A DNA stretch of 50,249 nt from an uncultured Shewanella sp. (GTDB lineage: Bacteria; Pseudomonadota; Gammaproteobacteria; Enterobacterales; Shewanellaceae): positions 1 through 50,249 of the forward strand of contig NZ_CANLZC010000031.1 in NCBI RefSeq assembly GCF_947495455.1, given 5' to 3'. Below the pieces are notes generated by a model. The model saw nothing but the letters and a program-made list of their open reading frames with translations, was not told the origin of the DNA and searched no databases. The translations under genes were made by a program, and so were the position numbers. Each line of letters opens with the position of its first letter. Position 1 is the stretch's first letter. Shown here piece after piece: positions 1 to 11,000 of this stretch.

Positions 1-46
1 AGTCGGGGATTTTTTATTTTCCCCCTTTAAAAAGACAAATAGTTTT

Positions 47-143
47 ACCAGAGTAGCTGGATCGGTGAACACAAGGGATTTTGTATCCCCCGCACTCTTG
101 TTATAAAGAGCGCGTGCCAGTTCAAGTCTGGCCTCGGGTACCA
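47..143 (+). pseudogene. tRNA-Leu-like copy 1, anticodon position reads TTG
   Basis: The segment follows the tRNA-Leu plan: acceptor arm ACCAGAG against CTCGGGT (one A-G mismatch), long variable arm with a 7-bp stem, perfect T-arm GCCAG-TTCAAGT-CTGGC, and encoded ACCA end. The D-stem is broken (GCT against CAC), the conserved GGTAGACAC reads GGTGAACAC, and the anticodon stem has a terminal A-C mismatch. The anticodon loop TTTTGTA would place TTG at the anticodon, whereas the sister copies keep TAA. I read it as a decayed or remodelled tRNA-Leu copy; a functional tRNA cannot be excluded by eye. Confidence 0.55.
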
Positions 144-152
144 TCTCATTAA

Positions 153-180
153 AGCCCTAGCATAAGCTAGGGCTTTTTTG
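153..180 (+). terminator. Rho-independent terminator after tRNA-like copy 1
   Basis: A perfect 9-bp hairpin, AGCCCTAGC, loop ATAA, GCTAGGGCT, is followed by a T run. It starts ten bases after the tRNA-like CCA end. Imperfect versions of the same hairpin follow other copies near 352-377, 529-556 and 1546-1567, with CCCTAGCATAAG retained and the 3' arm changed to TCGGGG or CCGGGG. Confidence 0.8.
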
Positions 181-209
181 TTTTAACTCTATAAAAAGAC
201 TAATAATTT

Positions 210-329
210 TCTTGAGTGGTGGCATAATTAGACACAAGGGATTTAACATCCCTCGTCTCTTGCTTTTAAGAGGGGCATGCCAGTGCTTTTAAGAGGGGCA
301 TGCCAGTTCAAGTCTGGCCTCGGGCACCA
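210..329 (+). pseudogene. tRNA-Leu(TAA)-like copy 2 with inflated variable arm
   Basis: The D-stem GTG/CAC, anticodon stem AGGGA/TCCCT with loop TTTAACA (anticodon TAA), T-arm GCCAG/CTGGC and ACCA end are intact. The 5' acceptor strand TCTTGAG pairs poorly with CTCGGGC at position 1. The D-loop has lost the conserved GG pair. The variable region carries a perfect tandem duplication of 23 bp (261-283 and 284-306) that also repeats the start of the T-arm. The duplication makes a working tRNA unlikely. Confidence 0.6.
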
Positions 330-409
330 TTATTTCTAATAAAGAGTATCAAACCCTAGCATAAGTCGGGGATTTTTTATTTTCCCCCTTTAAAAAGACA
401 AATAGTTTT

Positions 410-506
410 ACCAGAGTAGCTGGATCGGTGAACACAAGGGGTTTAATACCCCTTGCACTCTTGTTTTAAAGTGTGCGTGCCAGTTCAAGTCTGGCCTCGG
501 GTACCA
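410..506 (+). pseudogene. tRNA-Leu(TAA)-like copy 3
   Basis: Organisation matches copy 1: acceptor ACCAGAG/CTCGGGT with one mismatch, D-stem broken (GCT/CAC), anticodon stem AGGGG/CCCCT perfect with loop TTTAATA (anticodon TAA), long variable arm, perfect T-arm and ACCA end. Bases 364-440, including the leader, are essentially identical to 1-77, so copies 1 and 3 arose by a recent duplication with a period of 363 bp. Confidence 0.55.
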
Positions 507-934
507 TTATTTTTAATAAAGAGTATCAAGCCCTAGCATAAGCCGGGGATTTTTTGTGTCTGTTAATTGTGTAATACCAAATTGAGTAAATAGTAGCTCA
601 CATTCGAGTGATCGGATCGGTAGGCATAAGGGATTTAACATGCCTCGCATTCTTCGTTTTCATTAGGCCCAATGGCTGTCAGATCGGCTTTAATAACACA
701 GGCAAAGTTTTTTGTCTTGGGTACGCAGATTTAATGATGGAGTTAGTGTCCCTTATTTTTGTTCACTTCGACGTATTATTACTCTCTGAATACTGAGTCC
801 TTAGTGTTGGGTTTTTAGTATTGAGTCCTTAGCATTGGGTATTGGTTCTTTAGCTTACGATAAATGTGAGTTATTGATTTATCGCTTGTTATGTTAAAAT
901 CCCTCTGTTTTAACAACAAGGAAAGTATATAAAA
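507..934. other. Non-coding stretch with tRNA 5' half and short repeats
   Basis: I see no convincing gene here. Bases 602-660 hold the 5' half of another tRNA-Leu-like copy: ATTCGAG acceptor strand, intact GGATCGGTAGG D-loop and an AGGGA-TTTAACA anticodon arm whose 3' strand is damaged; the T-arm is not recognisable. Around 790-845 two imperfect copies of a roughly 27-bp unit (TGAGTCCTTAG followed by a TTGGGT block) lie in tandem. The end of the stretch should contain the promoter of the cupin gene; TTGATT at 874-879 and TAAAAT at 895-900 are a weak candidate pair. Confidence 0.5.
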
Positions 935-1321
935 ATGAAAACAGTCAGTTTGTCAGAAAAAGTTGATACCCATTCACCGGCTGGTGCAGAAGTGCGTTTT
1001 ATGGTGGAAGGGGCTACTGGTGGAATGATCCATTGTACTTTGCCTCCATTTCAAGTTAATAAGGCGGTTATTCATGCGACAGTCAATGAATTTTGGTATG
1101 TATTGAGCGGTCATGGAGAGATATGGCGTGATAATGGGATTGACAGCTCTGTAACAAAACTGAGTGCTGGAATGTCAATTAATATTTTGCCTGATACTGT
1201 TTTTCAGTATCGCAGTGTTTCTGATGAAGCATTAACCTTTATTTGCATTACTATGCCGCCATGGCCTAGTGATACAGAAGCAAGTTTTGTGGATAAAGGA
1301 AAGTGGGTACCGACAGTCTAA
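935..1321 (+). CDS. Small single-domain cupin protein
   Basis: The 128-residue product has the compact size and glycine/proline spacing of a one-domain cupin barrel: a first strand block around residues 30-60 (MIHCTLPPF, then HATVNEFWYVLSGHGEIW) and a second block around 75-105 (LSAGMSINILPDTVFQYR, then TFICITMPPWP). In the first motif H48 and E52 fit metal-ligand positions, but the complete HxH-E-H set is not obvious, so metal binding is uncertain. An AAGGAAAG ribosome site precedes the ATG. It stands alone between tRNA-like copies with no operon partner. A degenerate copy of residues 23-57 recurs at 19278-19380, beyond the NRPS cassette. Substrate and role cannot be told from sequence. Confidence 0.8.
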   Translation: MKTVSLSEKVDTHSPAGAEVRFMVEGATGGMIHCTLPPFQVNKAVIHATVNEFWYVLSGHGEIWRDNGIDSSVTKLSAGMSINILPDTVFQYRSVSDEALTFICITMPPWPSDTEASFVDKGKWVPTV

Positions 1322-1423
1322 TTTTTGTTTAGCCTTCTATCATTATGTTACTCGCTGCTGATCTAATAGCATTACTTTTCCGTCATTGATATTGAAACTC
1401 ATTTTAAAAAGACAAAGAGTTTT

Positions 1424-1520
1424 TCCCGAGTGATGGGATCGGTGAACACAAGGGGTTTAATACCCCTTGCACTCTTGTTTTAAAGTGTGCGTGCCCGTTC
1501 AAGTCTGGCCTCGAGTACCA
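1424..1520 (+). pseudogene. tRNA-Leu(TAA)-like copy 5, degenerate
   Basis: The copy keeps the CCCGAG 5' strand, anticodon arm AGGGG-TTTAATA-CCCCT (TAA), the long variable arm and the ACCA end. The acceptor has mismatches (CTCGAGT on the 3' side), the D-stem has an A-C mismatch and the T-stem is damaged (GCCCG against CTGGC). Its leader (1384-1424) is repeated ahead of the last copy at 1800-1839. Confidence 0.55.
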
Positions 1521-2088
1521 TTATTTCTAATAAAGAGTATCAAACCCTAGCATAAGTCGGGGATTTTTGTGTCTGTTAATTATGTAATACCATATTGAGT
1601 AAATAGTGGCTCACATTTGAGTGATGGACTCGGGTATAATCTTTATAGTAACACCTGTCTAGTAAAGAGTATCTAAACCATTAATTTGGCTCCAATCAAT
1701 GATTATCAGTGGATTGACTTGGCCTCGACATAAAGTCGGGGCTTTTTTGTTTTTTTCGTTTGGGCTGGCTATTATCGCAATTTCTTGTCGTTAAGACGTC
1801 ACTGATATTGAAACTCATTCTAAAAAGACAAAGAGTTTTGCTTGAGTGATGGAAGTGGTGAATATAAGAGATTTAACACTCCTCACGCTCTTTTTTTACA
1901 GAGCGCTTTGACTGCGAGGGGATTCAGGCTCTAATTCCTTGAGGGTATAAATGCTGGGATTCTTACCTTTATCAGCCTCATTTTATACTACTTTTAAGTA
2001 ACACTAGAAATTCGTATTCATATTAAGTTCAAACGTCAATCAGGGAATGTTTTAACCATATAATTTTTAAGTTATTTGTGAGAGTACC
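1521..2088. other. Remnants of two more tRNA-like copies and NRPS upstream region
   Basis: At 1615-1636 the 5' acceptor strand plus start of the D-arm (ATTTGAGTGATGGA) is joined directly to a 3' acceptor strand (CTCGGGTA), as if everything between had been deleted. At 1840-1918 a further eroded copy keeps a GATTTAACA-like anticodon loop and a GCTCTTTTTTTACAGAGC hairpin but no T-arm. Between 1919 and 2088 no gene is visible. TATACT at 1984-1989 could be a -10 element for the NRPS gene, without a convincing -35 partner. Confidence 0.5.
1722..1748 (+). terminator. Rho-independent terminator in the tRNA-like array
   Basis: GCCTCGAC, loop ATAAA, GTCGGGGC forms an 8-bp hairpin with one T-G pair, followed by six T residues. 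It belongs to the same hairpin family as the terminator at 153-180 and follows the internally deleted tRNA-like copy at 1615-1636. Confidence 0.7.
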
Positions 2089-5000
2089 ATGATGACATTA
2101 CTGCCTAATTCGAATATTTTGAAATATTATCCGCTTCACTTAGCACAAGAAAATATTTATTTTGAATCCATTATTCTAGAGCATCATGAAAGGTATAATA
2201 TTGGTGCTTATCAGTTTATCAATGAGCCATTGGATATTACTGTTCTACGTTTGGCGTTAGGTCATCTTATTGAAAATATCGATAGCCTACGTTTACAGTT
2301 ATGCGTCGATAGTGAGGGAGTGCCGCGTCAGCAAATACGATTAGCCAAGAATGTTAGTCAAGACGTCGAATTTATCGACTTTTCAAATGAGAATGAAATA
2401 ATCGCTCATGATCTTGCTATGGACTGGATGAATGCACAATACAAACGAGCGTTTGATCTTGACAGTGGAAAGCACTTTCAACTTGCTTTGTTAAGACTTT
2501 CATCCAAACGGTATTATTTATATTCGCGTTTTCATCATTTATTTAATGATGGCATAGGTGTCTCTATCTTTGGCGAGTATCTTCATCGAACCTATCATGA
2601 TTTACTGAATCAAAATAGCCTAGACTGGCTGAAAGAGATCCCCCCTTATCGAACGCAAGTCGAGCAATCGGCCATATATCTCGCCTCAAAAAGATATCAG
2701 CGTGATAAAGATTATTGGTTGAATTTTATCAATGAACATGCTGCATTAAAGCTGAATAGAAAAGATAAAAAAAGTGATGAAAAGACGGTTTCTGTGGTTT
2801 TTCCTAAAGCAATCGGCCATTCATTAAGACATTTTTGTCAGAGTCATCACATGAGTTTGCTTTCTGTGCTCATGGCAACTTCCGCCTTATATTTCTCTGA
2901 GGTGTTAAACGTCAATGAGGTGGTTATTGCGACGCCTGTACATGGCCGTAGAGGTAAAGCAGGGGTTAACGTTGTCGGTATGCATTCAAATGTGATTTTT
3001 ATTGCTTTGCCAATCAATCATCATCTTTCTTTTTTTCAATTTTGTCTTGAGGTTGAAAAGGCTTTTAAAAAAGGGGCGAAGCATGCACAGTTTCCCTTCA
3101 GCCATTTATCTCGCTTAAAAAAGGAGAGCTTTCATTCATTAAGCGATATACATGTGATTTATGATCCTCATCCGAAAGTTGAAAATGTATTTGAATCCCA
3201 TTATTTAAGTGGTGATGAAAGTACAACGCCGATAACCATAAGGTTAATTGATTTTTTTGGGGATGCTCAATTAACCCTGAGGATCAATTATCTCACGTCA
3301 TATTATAGTGAAACTGAGATCCATAGATTAGCTCAGACTTTTATCACCTTAATGCAGGGGTTCACAGAGGATTCTTCTCAGTTGCTTGACAATGTAGAAC
3401 TCGTGTCTAAAGAGGAAAAACACACCTTATTGTATGAGTGGAATCAAACAGAGCAGCCCTATCCTAAAGATAAAACGCTGCAACAATTGTTTGAAGCGCA
3501 AGTGGAGAAAACACCTCAACATATCGCCCTCGTGTTTAATAATCAGTTTGAAGATAAGCAACTCACCTATAATGAGTTAAATAAACGAGCCAACCAACTA
3601 GCCCATCATATACGCGGTCAGTATCAAGCAAAATATCAAATGTCATTGCAGCCAGATACCTTAATTGCACTGTATTTTGATCGCAGCCTAGAAATGGTCA
3701 TCAGCATTTTAGCTGTGTTGAAAGCGGGTGGCGCCTATGTGCCCATAGCGCCGGAATACCCAAAGGCTCGCACGGTATTTATACTTAAAGACACTAACGC
3801 GCCTTTTATGATAACCCAGTCGCACTATGTTAACCGATTAAGTCGCTGGGTCAATGAAGCAAGGCTTAACACCTGTTTGATACAGGCCGATGATGAGAGA
3901 TTAGCATTACAAGCCATAAACAATTTAACCTTGGTGAACCAAGCGACAGATTTAGCCTATGTGATTTACACTTCGGGCACGACAGGTCAACCCAAAGGCG
4001 TGATGATTGAACATAGTGTTAGTGCGATACGAAACATCGCGATGTCCGTGATAAGCGGGACACAGGGAAATGTGTATTTATTTAAAACCAATTATACCTT
4101 TGATGCATCTGTTGCTGAGATTTTTAGTCATTTGTTTGGTGGTGCAAAATTAGTCATTACGCGTGATTGTTTCGATTTAGATGAAATCACGAGCTTAGTG
4201 GATAAATATGATATTAATGCCTGTCACCTTGTGCCTTCGCAGTTGCCTTTACTTCTAGAAAATAACGTTTTTGATATAGAAAACATAAAGCAACTTTATT
4301 TTAGTGGAGAAGCACTGACACAGAAGTTGTTGGGTTTACTGGATGTTAATTTGAACCGAGTGATTAATTATTACGGTCCGACAGAGGCTGGGGAGGCAAC
4401 CTATTGTGAAGTGACAGAAAACATCAAAAGCAATAATCATTCTGTGATAGGCAAGCCCTTAGCTGAAGTCTCTGCATTTGTATTATCATCCCATCAGGTA
4501 TTGCTGCCCATAGGGGCACTTGGTGAGCTTTATATCGGCGGCGCAGGTCTTGCTCGAGGTTATTTAAATCGGCCTGAATTAACGGTTGAGCGTTTTATTA
4601 CTCATCCTTTTGCGACGGATGAGGACATTGAAAAGGGAGATAACCGTTTATACAGAACTGGTGATTTAGTGCGTTACCTACCTGATGGCAATCTGGAGTA
4701 TTTCGGCCGCTTAGATAGTCAGGTAAAAGTTCGCGGTTACCGTATTGAATTAGGTGAGATAGAAAGTGCGCTGTGTCAGCTTGAAGGTATTAAACAAGCG
4801 ATTGTGATAGATAAAGTAAGCGATAATGGCAAGTATCTAGCGGCTTATTACGTTCCCGTTCACGGTACCGATAATAGAGAAGCAGCACTTGATGATGACA
4901 CTTTGCGGGTTCAGTTATTAAAGGCACTGCCGGATTACATGGTGCCAATGAGCTTTACGCTAATCGATGCTGTGCCGTTAACTTTAAATGGTAAGTTGAA

Positions 5001-8000
5001 CCGTGAGGCGCTACCTGAGCCGAAGTTTATCAGAGCGGATGAATATGTGGCACCGCGTACTGAGTTGGAATCTCAGTTGTGTGACATTTGGCAAGCGGTG
5101 CTGTTTCCAGAAAAGCAAGGTCTTGAACGGATAGGCGTTCACGATAACTTCTTTCACATAGGTGGTGATTCCATCATTGCGATTCGGTTAAATGCTAAAG
5201 CGAGGCACCTGGCCAATATCGACATCCCTTTGGCACAGCTGTTTGCCTATCCAACCATTGCCCAGCTGGCAAGGGTATTGAATGAAGTCAGTGCCATAGA
5301 CATTCCTTCTCGGACTGAGTGCGATAGACAATGTCTCTCTTTTGCTCAGGAACGCTTATGGTTTATTGAGCGTTTTGAGAGGGGCAGTGATGCTTATAAT
5401 ATGCCGTATTTTGTTAAACTTAAAGCGGAGGCGGATGAAGAAAGGTTATTGCGAAGTATCAATGTCATAGCTAAGCGCCACCCCATATTAATCAGCACTT
5501 ACCATGAAACGATTCAGGGAGAAGGTTACACACAGGTATTAGCGCAAATGTTGGAACAAGGGTTTGAATATGATTCTCATCAGTTATCTGCTCAAGATGA
5601 AGCCGCAGAGGGCCGACAAAATGCACTTGACGTCTTAGTGAGTCAGCATATCCACCAACCCTTTAATTTAGTCAATGAGCCGCCACTGCGCTTACATCGA
5701 TATGATGTGAGTACAGCGGGTGGAGGGTGTGAACGTTATTTGTTGTTCGTTTTGCACCATATTGCCTTTGATGGCTGGTCAATAGGGGTATTTGCTAAAG
5801 AGCTCTTTGAAAGCTATGCCGCGTTGGCTGAAGGCAAGCAATCAAATTTACCCAACTTATCGATAAGCTACAGTGATTATGCCCATTGGCAACGGGATTA
5901 TTTGCAAGGCGAGGTATTAGCAGTAGAGCTTAACTACTGGCGTGAGAGGCTAGCTGGATATGAGACTCTGCAGTTGCCGACAGATTTTCCAAGGCCAAAG
6001 CAGATGGATTACCGTGGTGGGCAATTAACCCAAGGGCTCACGTCAGACTTATCAGGCCAGTTACGCGCATTGGCTCAGCAGCATGACACTACCCTTTATA
6101 CTGTGATGCTCAGTGGTTTTTATGTGCTGTTAAGTCAGCTGAGTAATCAAAATGATCTTATCATTGGTACACCGTCGGATAATCGGCATCATCCTCAGAC
6201 CCAGAATTTAATCGGCTTTTTTGTGAATAGCTTAGCGCTACGGGTGCAGCTTGAGCCAGAATTAAATATACAAGGCTTGATAAAGCGTGTGCATGAGTGC
6301 GTACAAGAGGCCAAGGTACATCAAGAATTGCCGTTTGGAAAGTTAGTGAGCGAGCTCAATATTGAGCGAGAATTATCAAGGCATTCACTATTTCAGGTGA
6401 TGTTTAGTGTACAGAGGTTTGGCAGCGATGAGGCAGCGGTACAGGCCGCAGAGGCTTTATTTGAGCCCGTTGATACGGAGAATGTATTATTCACGCCAGC
6501 GAAATTTGATCTGAGTGTGTTTATTGATGACAGTGGCGAGTTATTAAAAATAACATGGGACTATGCCACAAGCTTGTTCAGTGAGCAGAGTATTCAGCGC
6601 TTCAGTGATATGTTTCAGCGAGCGTTAAGGGGGTTACTAATACCTTCGCAAACTGTGGGGGGGATGTGTTTACTATCAAAAAAAGAAAAGCACAGATTAT
6701 TGCATGAGTGGAATCAAACAGAGCAGCCCTATCCTAAAGACAAAATGCTGCAACAATTGTTTGAAGAACAAGTGGAGCGCACGCCGAACAATATTGCACT
6801 GGTGTTTAATAATCAGTTTGAAGATGAGCAACTTACCTATAATGAGTTGAATAAGCGAGCAAATCAATTAGCCCATTATCTGCGCAGTCAATATCAAGCC
6901 AAATTCCAACAGCCGCTACAACCAGATACCTTAATCGCCCTATATTTAGATCGTAATTTAGAGATGATCATCAGTATTTTGGCAGTGTTAAAGGCGGGTG
7001 GAGCTTATGTGCCCATTGCCCCCGAATATCCCCAAATGCGAACGATATTCATGCTTGAAGACACGACGGCGGCTTTTGTTATTACGCAAGGGTATTATCG
7101 AACTCAGTTGGGTGACTGGATTGCTGACACTGAGCTAAGAACAGATGTGCTTGAGGTTGATGATGTGCTTTTAGCTTCTCAACTCGATACTAATCCAATG
7201 GTCATCAATCAGGCTTCAGACTTAGCTTATGTGATTTACACCTCAGGCACGACGGATCTGCCTAAAGGAGTGATGGTTGAGCATAAAAGTGTGGTTAATT
7301 TAGTCCATTTTATTGCGGATACTCATAAAATAATACGAGAAACTCGGGCTTTATTTTTTTCTAATTATATTTTTGATGCTTCTGTTTATGAGATATTTCC
7401 TTGTTTTTACGCAGGCGCCACCATGACGATAGTACCAAAGGAAATGCAAGGGGATACGGATAAATTACTGGCGTTGATTAACAATAATAGCATTACTAAA
7501 GCGTTTATTCCTACATCCATTGTTAACTTGATCGCTGAAGGTTTAGCTCACTCAAGTTTAGCAGTTCTTCACACAGGGGGAGAGGTGTTGGATCCTTTGC
7601 CCTGTTTACCGGCAGCATTAGTCTTTAATCAATATGGCCCTACAGAAGCTACAGTATGTGCGAGTCAAAAAGTGATTAGTGATCCTCAATGTGTAGGTAT
7701 TGGGCATGCTATTGCGAATACTTTTCTTGTTATTTTGAATAAACAAAAAGCGTTAACTGCGATTGGATCACAAGGAGAGCTTCATATCGGTGGTGCAGGT
7801 CTTGCTAGAGGATATTTAAATCGCCCCGAGTTAACGGCTGAGTGCTTTATTAATAACCCCTTTGCTAGTCAAGAAGATATTGCTAATGGTTATACTCGCT
7901 TGTATAAAACAGGTGATTTAGTCAGGTACTTGTCAGATGGTGAGCTGGAGTATTTAGGTCGCTTAGACCGTCAGGTTAAAATTCGTGGATTTAAGATTGA

Positions 8001-11000
8001 GCTGGGAGAAATCGAAAGCGCATTGTGTCAGCTTGAGGGCATTAAACAAGCGGTTGTGATCGATAAAGAGAGCGCCAAAGCAATGGATAAGGGCAAATAT
8101 CTTGCGGCCTATTACGTTCCAGCTCACGGTACTGATAATAGAGAAACTGTACTCGATAATGACACTTTGAGGACTCAGTTGTTAAAGATGCTGCCTGATT
8201 ATATGGTGCCAATGAGCTTTACGCCAATCGATGCCGTGCCTTTAACGCTAAATGGTAAGTTAGATCGGCACGCTTTACCTGAGCCTGATTTGATTGATAA
8301 AAATGCCTATGTGGCGCCGCGCACTGAATTAGAAGCTCAGTTGTGTGACATTTGGCAAGCAGTGCTGTTTCCTGAAAAGCAAGGTCTTGAACGGATAGGT
8401 GTTCACGATAATTTTTTTCACATCGGTGGTGATTCCATCATTGCGATTCGGTTAAATGCTAAAGCGAGGTATCTCGCCAATATCGACATCCCTTTGGCAC
8501 AGCTGTTTGCCTATCCAACCATTGCCCAGTTGGCAATGGTATTGAATGAAGTCAATGCCATAGTCATTCCTTCTCTGACTGAGTGCGATAGGCAATGTCT
8601 TTCTTTTGCTCAGGAGCGCTTATGGTTTATTGAGCGTTTTGAGAGGGGAAGCGATGTTTATCATATGCCTTATTTTGTCAAGCTTAAAGCGGATGTGGAT
8701 GAAGGAAGGTTACTGCAAAGTATCAATGTCATAGCTAAGCGTCATCCTATATTAATAAGCACTTATCATGAAACAGTTGAAGGGGAAGGCTATACACAGG
8801 TATTAGCACAAATGTTGGAGCAAGGCCTGGAATATGATTATCATTCGTTATCGGTTCAAGGTGAAGCCGTAGAGGGGAGTAATAATGAGCTTGAAACCTT
8901 AGTTGAACAACATATTCGTCACCCCTTTGATTTAACTAATGAGCCATCAATTAAGCTTTACCGATATGATGTGAGTACAGCGGATGGAGGATGTGAACGT
9001 TATCTGTTGATCCTTCTGCACCATATTGCCTTTGATGGCTGGTCAATAGGGGTATTTGCTAAGGAGCTCATTGAAAGCTATGCCGCGCTGTTAGAGGGTA
9101 GAAAGCCTGATTTACCCAACTTATCGATAAGCTACAGTGATTATGCACATTGGCAGCGTGAGTATTTACAAGGTGAGCGATTAGCAGTAGAGCTGAACTA
9201 CTGGCGTGAGAGGCTAGTTGAATGTGAGACTCTGCAGTTGCCGATGGATTTTCCAAGGCCGAGCCAGTTTGATTACCGTGGCGAGCAATTAACACAAAGG
9301 CTCACGCCAGCGTTATCAGGACAGCTACGAGCGTTGGCAAAACAGTATAACACTACCCTTTATACTGTGATGCTTAGTGGGTTTTATGTGCTGTTAAATC
9401 AGCTGAGTCATCAAAGTGACATTATTGTTGGAATGCATTCCGATAATCGTCATCATCCTCAGACACAAGACTTAATTGGTTTCTTTGTGAATACATTACC
9501 TTTAAGGGTGGAAGTTGACTTGTCGATGACAATTCATGAATTTATCTTAAAGGTCAATCAGTGCATTAGAATGGCTAAAGTGCATCAGGAACCCTTGTTT
9601 GACAAACTCATGACTGCGCTGAATATTGAGCGTGATATGTCACGACATCCCTTGTTTCAAGTGGTGTTTAGTGTACAGCAATTTGGTTCAGAAGAGGAGG
9701 TAAAGCAGTCGATAAATCAGTTAGTTGAGCCTGTAGTAAAAAGTGATAATGTCATTTTTTCGCCTGTTCAATATGATTTGAGGGTTATTGCCAATGACAG
9801 TGAGGAGTCTGTGTCAATTGAATGGGGCTATGCCACAAGCTTATTTCGAGAGCAGAGCATCCAGCGGTTTAGTGACATGTACCAGCGAGCGTTAATGGCG
9901 TTGTTGGTGCCATCGAAAATAGTTGGGGAGGTGTGTTTATTGTCGAAAGAAGAAAAACACATGCTATTACATGAATGGAATCAAACGCAGTTGCCAGCTT
10001 TTAATAATAAGAAGGTGAAAGATAAGAGGTTACAACAACTGTTTGAAGAACAGGTTGAAAGAACGCCGGATAATATAGCCCTTGTTTTTGAAGGCATTGA
10101 GCTGACTTATTATGAATTAAACCAAAGAGCAAATCAGCTGGCGCATTATCTACGCGGTCAGTATCAAGAAAAGTATCACATCCCCCTTAAGCCTGACACT
10201 CTCATTGCGTTATATTTAGACCGCTCATTTGAGATGGTCATCAGTATGTTAGCGGTATTGAAGGCGGGTGGCGCCTATGTGCCCATAGCACCAGAGTATC
10301 CCAAGGCTCGCACTGTGTTTATGCTTAATGATACAAATGCTCCTTTTGTGATAACCCAAGTACATTACCAAACTAAATTAAGTGAGTGGATCAGTGAAGC
10401 ACAACTTAGCACTAGTTTGATACAGGCCGATGATGAGGGATTGGCGTCACAAGCCTTAGACAATTTAACCTTGATGAGCCAGGCAAGTGATTTAGCCTAT
10501 GTCATTTACACCTCGGGTACCACTGGTCAGCCTAAAGGGGTGATGGTGGAACATCAATGTATTGTGAATCTTACTTTGCATAATTCAGTTTATTATAATA
10601 TTTCAGACTTTGAGTCTGTTCTATTATTGAGCCAATATGTTTTTGATACATCAATTGAACAAATTGCACTTGCTCTGTATTCCGGTTCTCGATTAGTTTT
10701 ACTCAACGCTTCTTCAGCTCATCTTTTAGATGATATACCAAAGTTAATTGAACAATTTCATATTACTCATATGGATGCTTCGGCTAGTTTATTACAAGGA
10801 TTAACGTTAGATACAAACAATTCACTTAAACGTATCATTTCCGGAGGAGAAGTCACACCCTATGATTTGGCTAAAAAATTTGAGAGTAAATTAATAAATG
10901 AATATGGACCAACAGAAATCACAGTTGCAAGCCATCAGTTTAAATGCATTGATTTAACATATTATGAAATTAACACGACGCCAATTGGGCGGAATATCGC

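Noticed and set aside
608..796. 62-codon open frame over a tRNA-like remnant
   Set aside because: It begins inside the tRNA-like D-arm region, has no ribosome site and no recognisable protein features.
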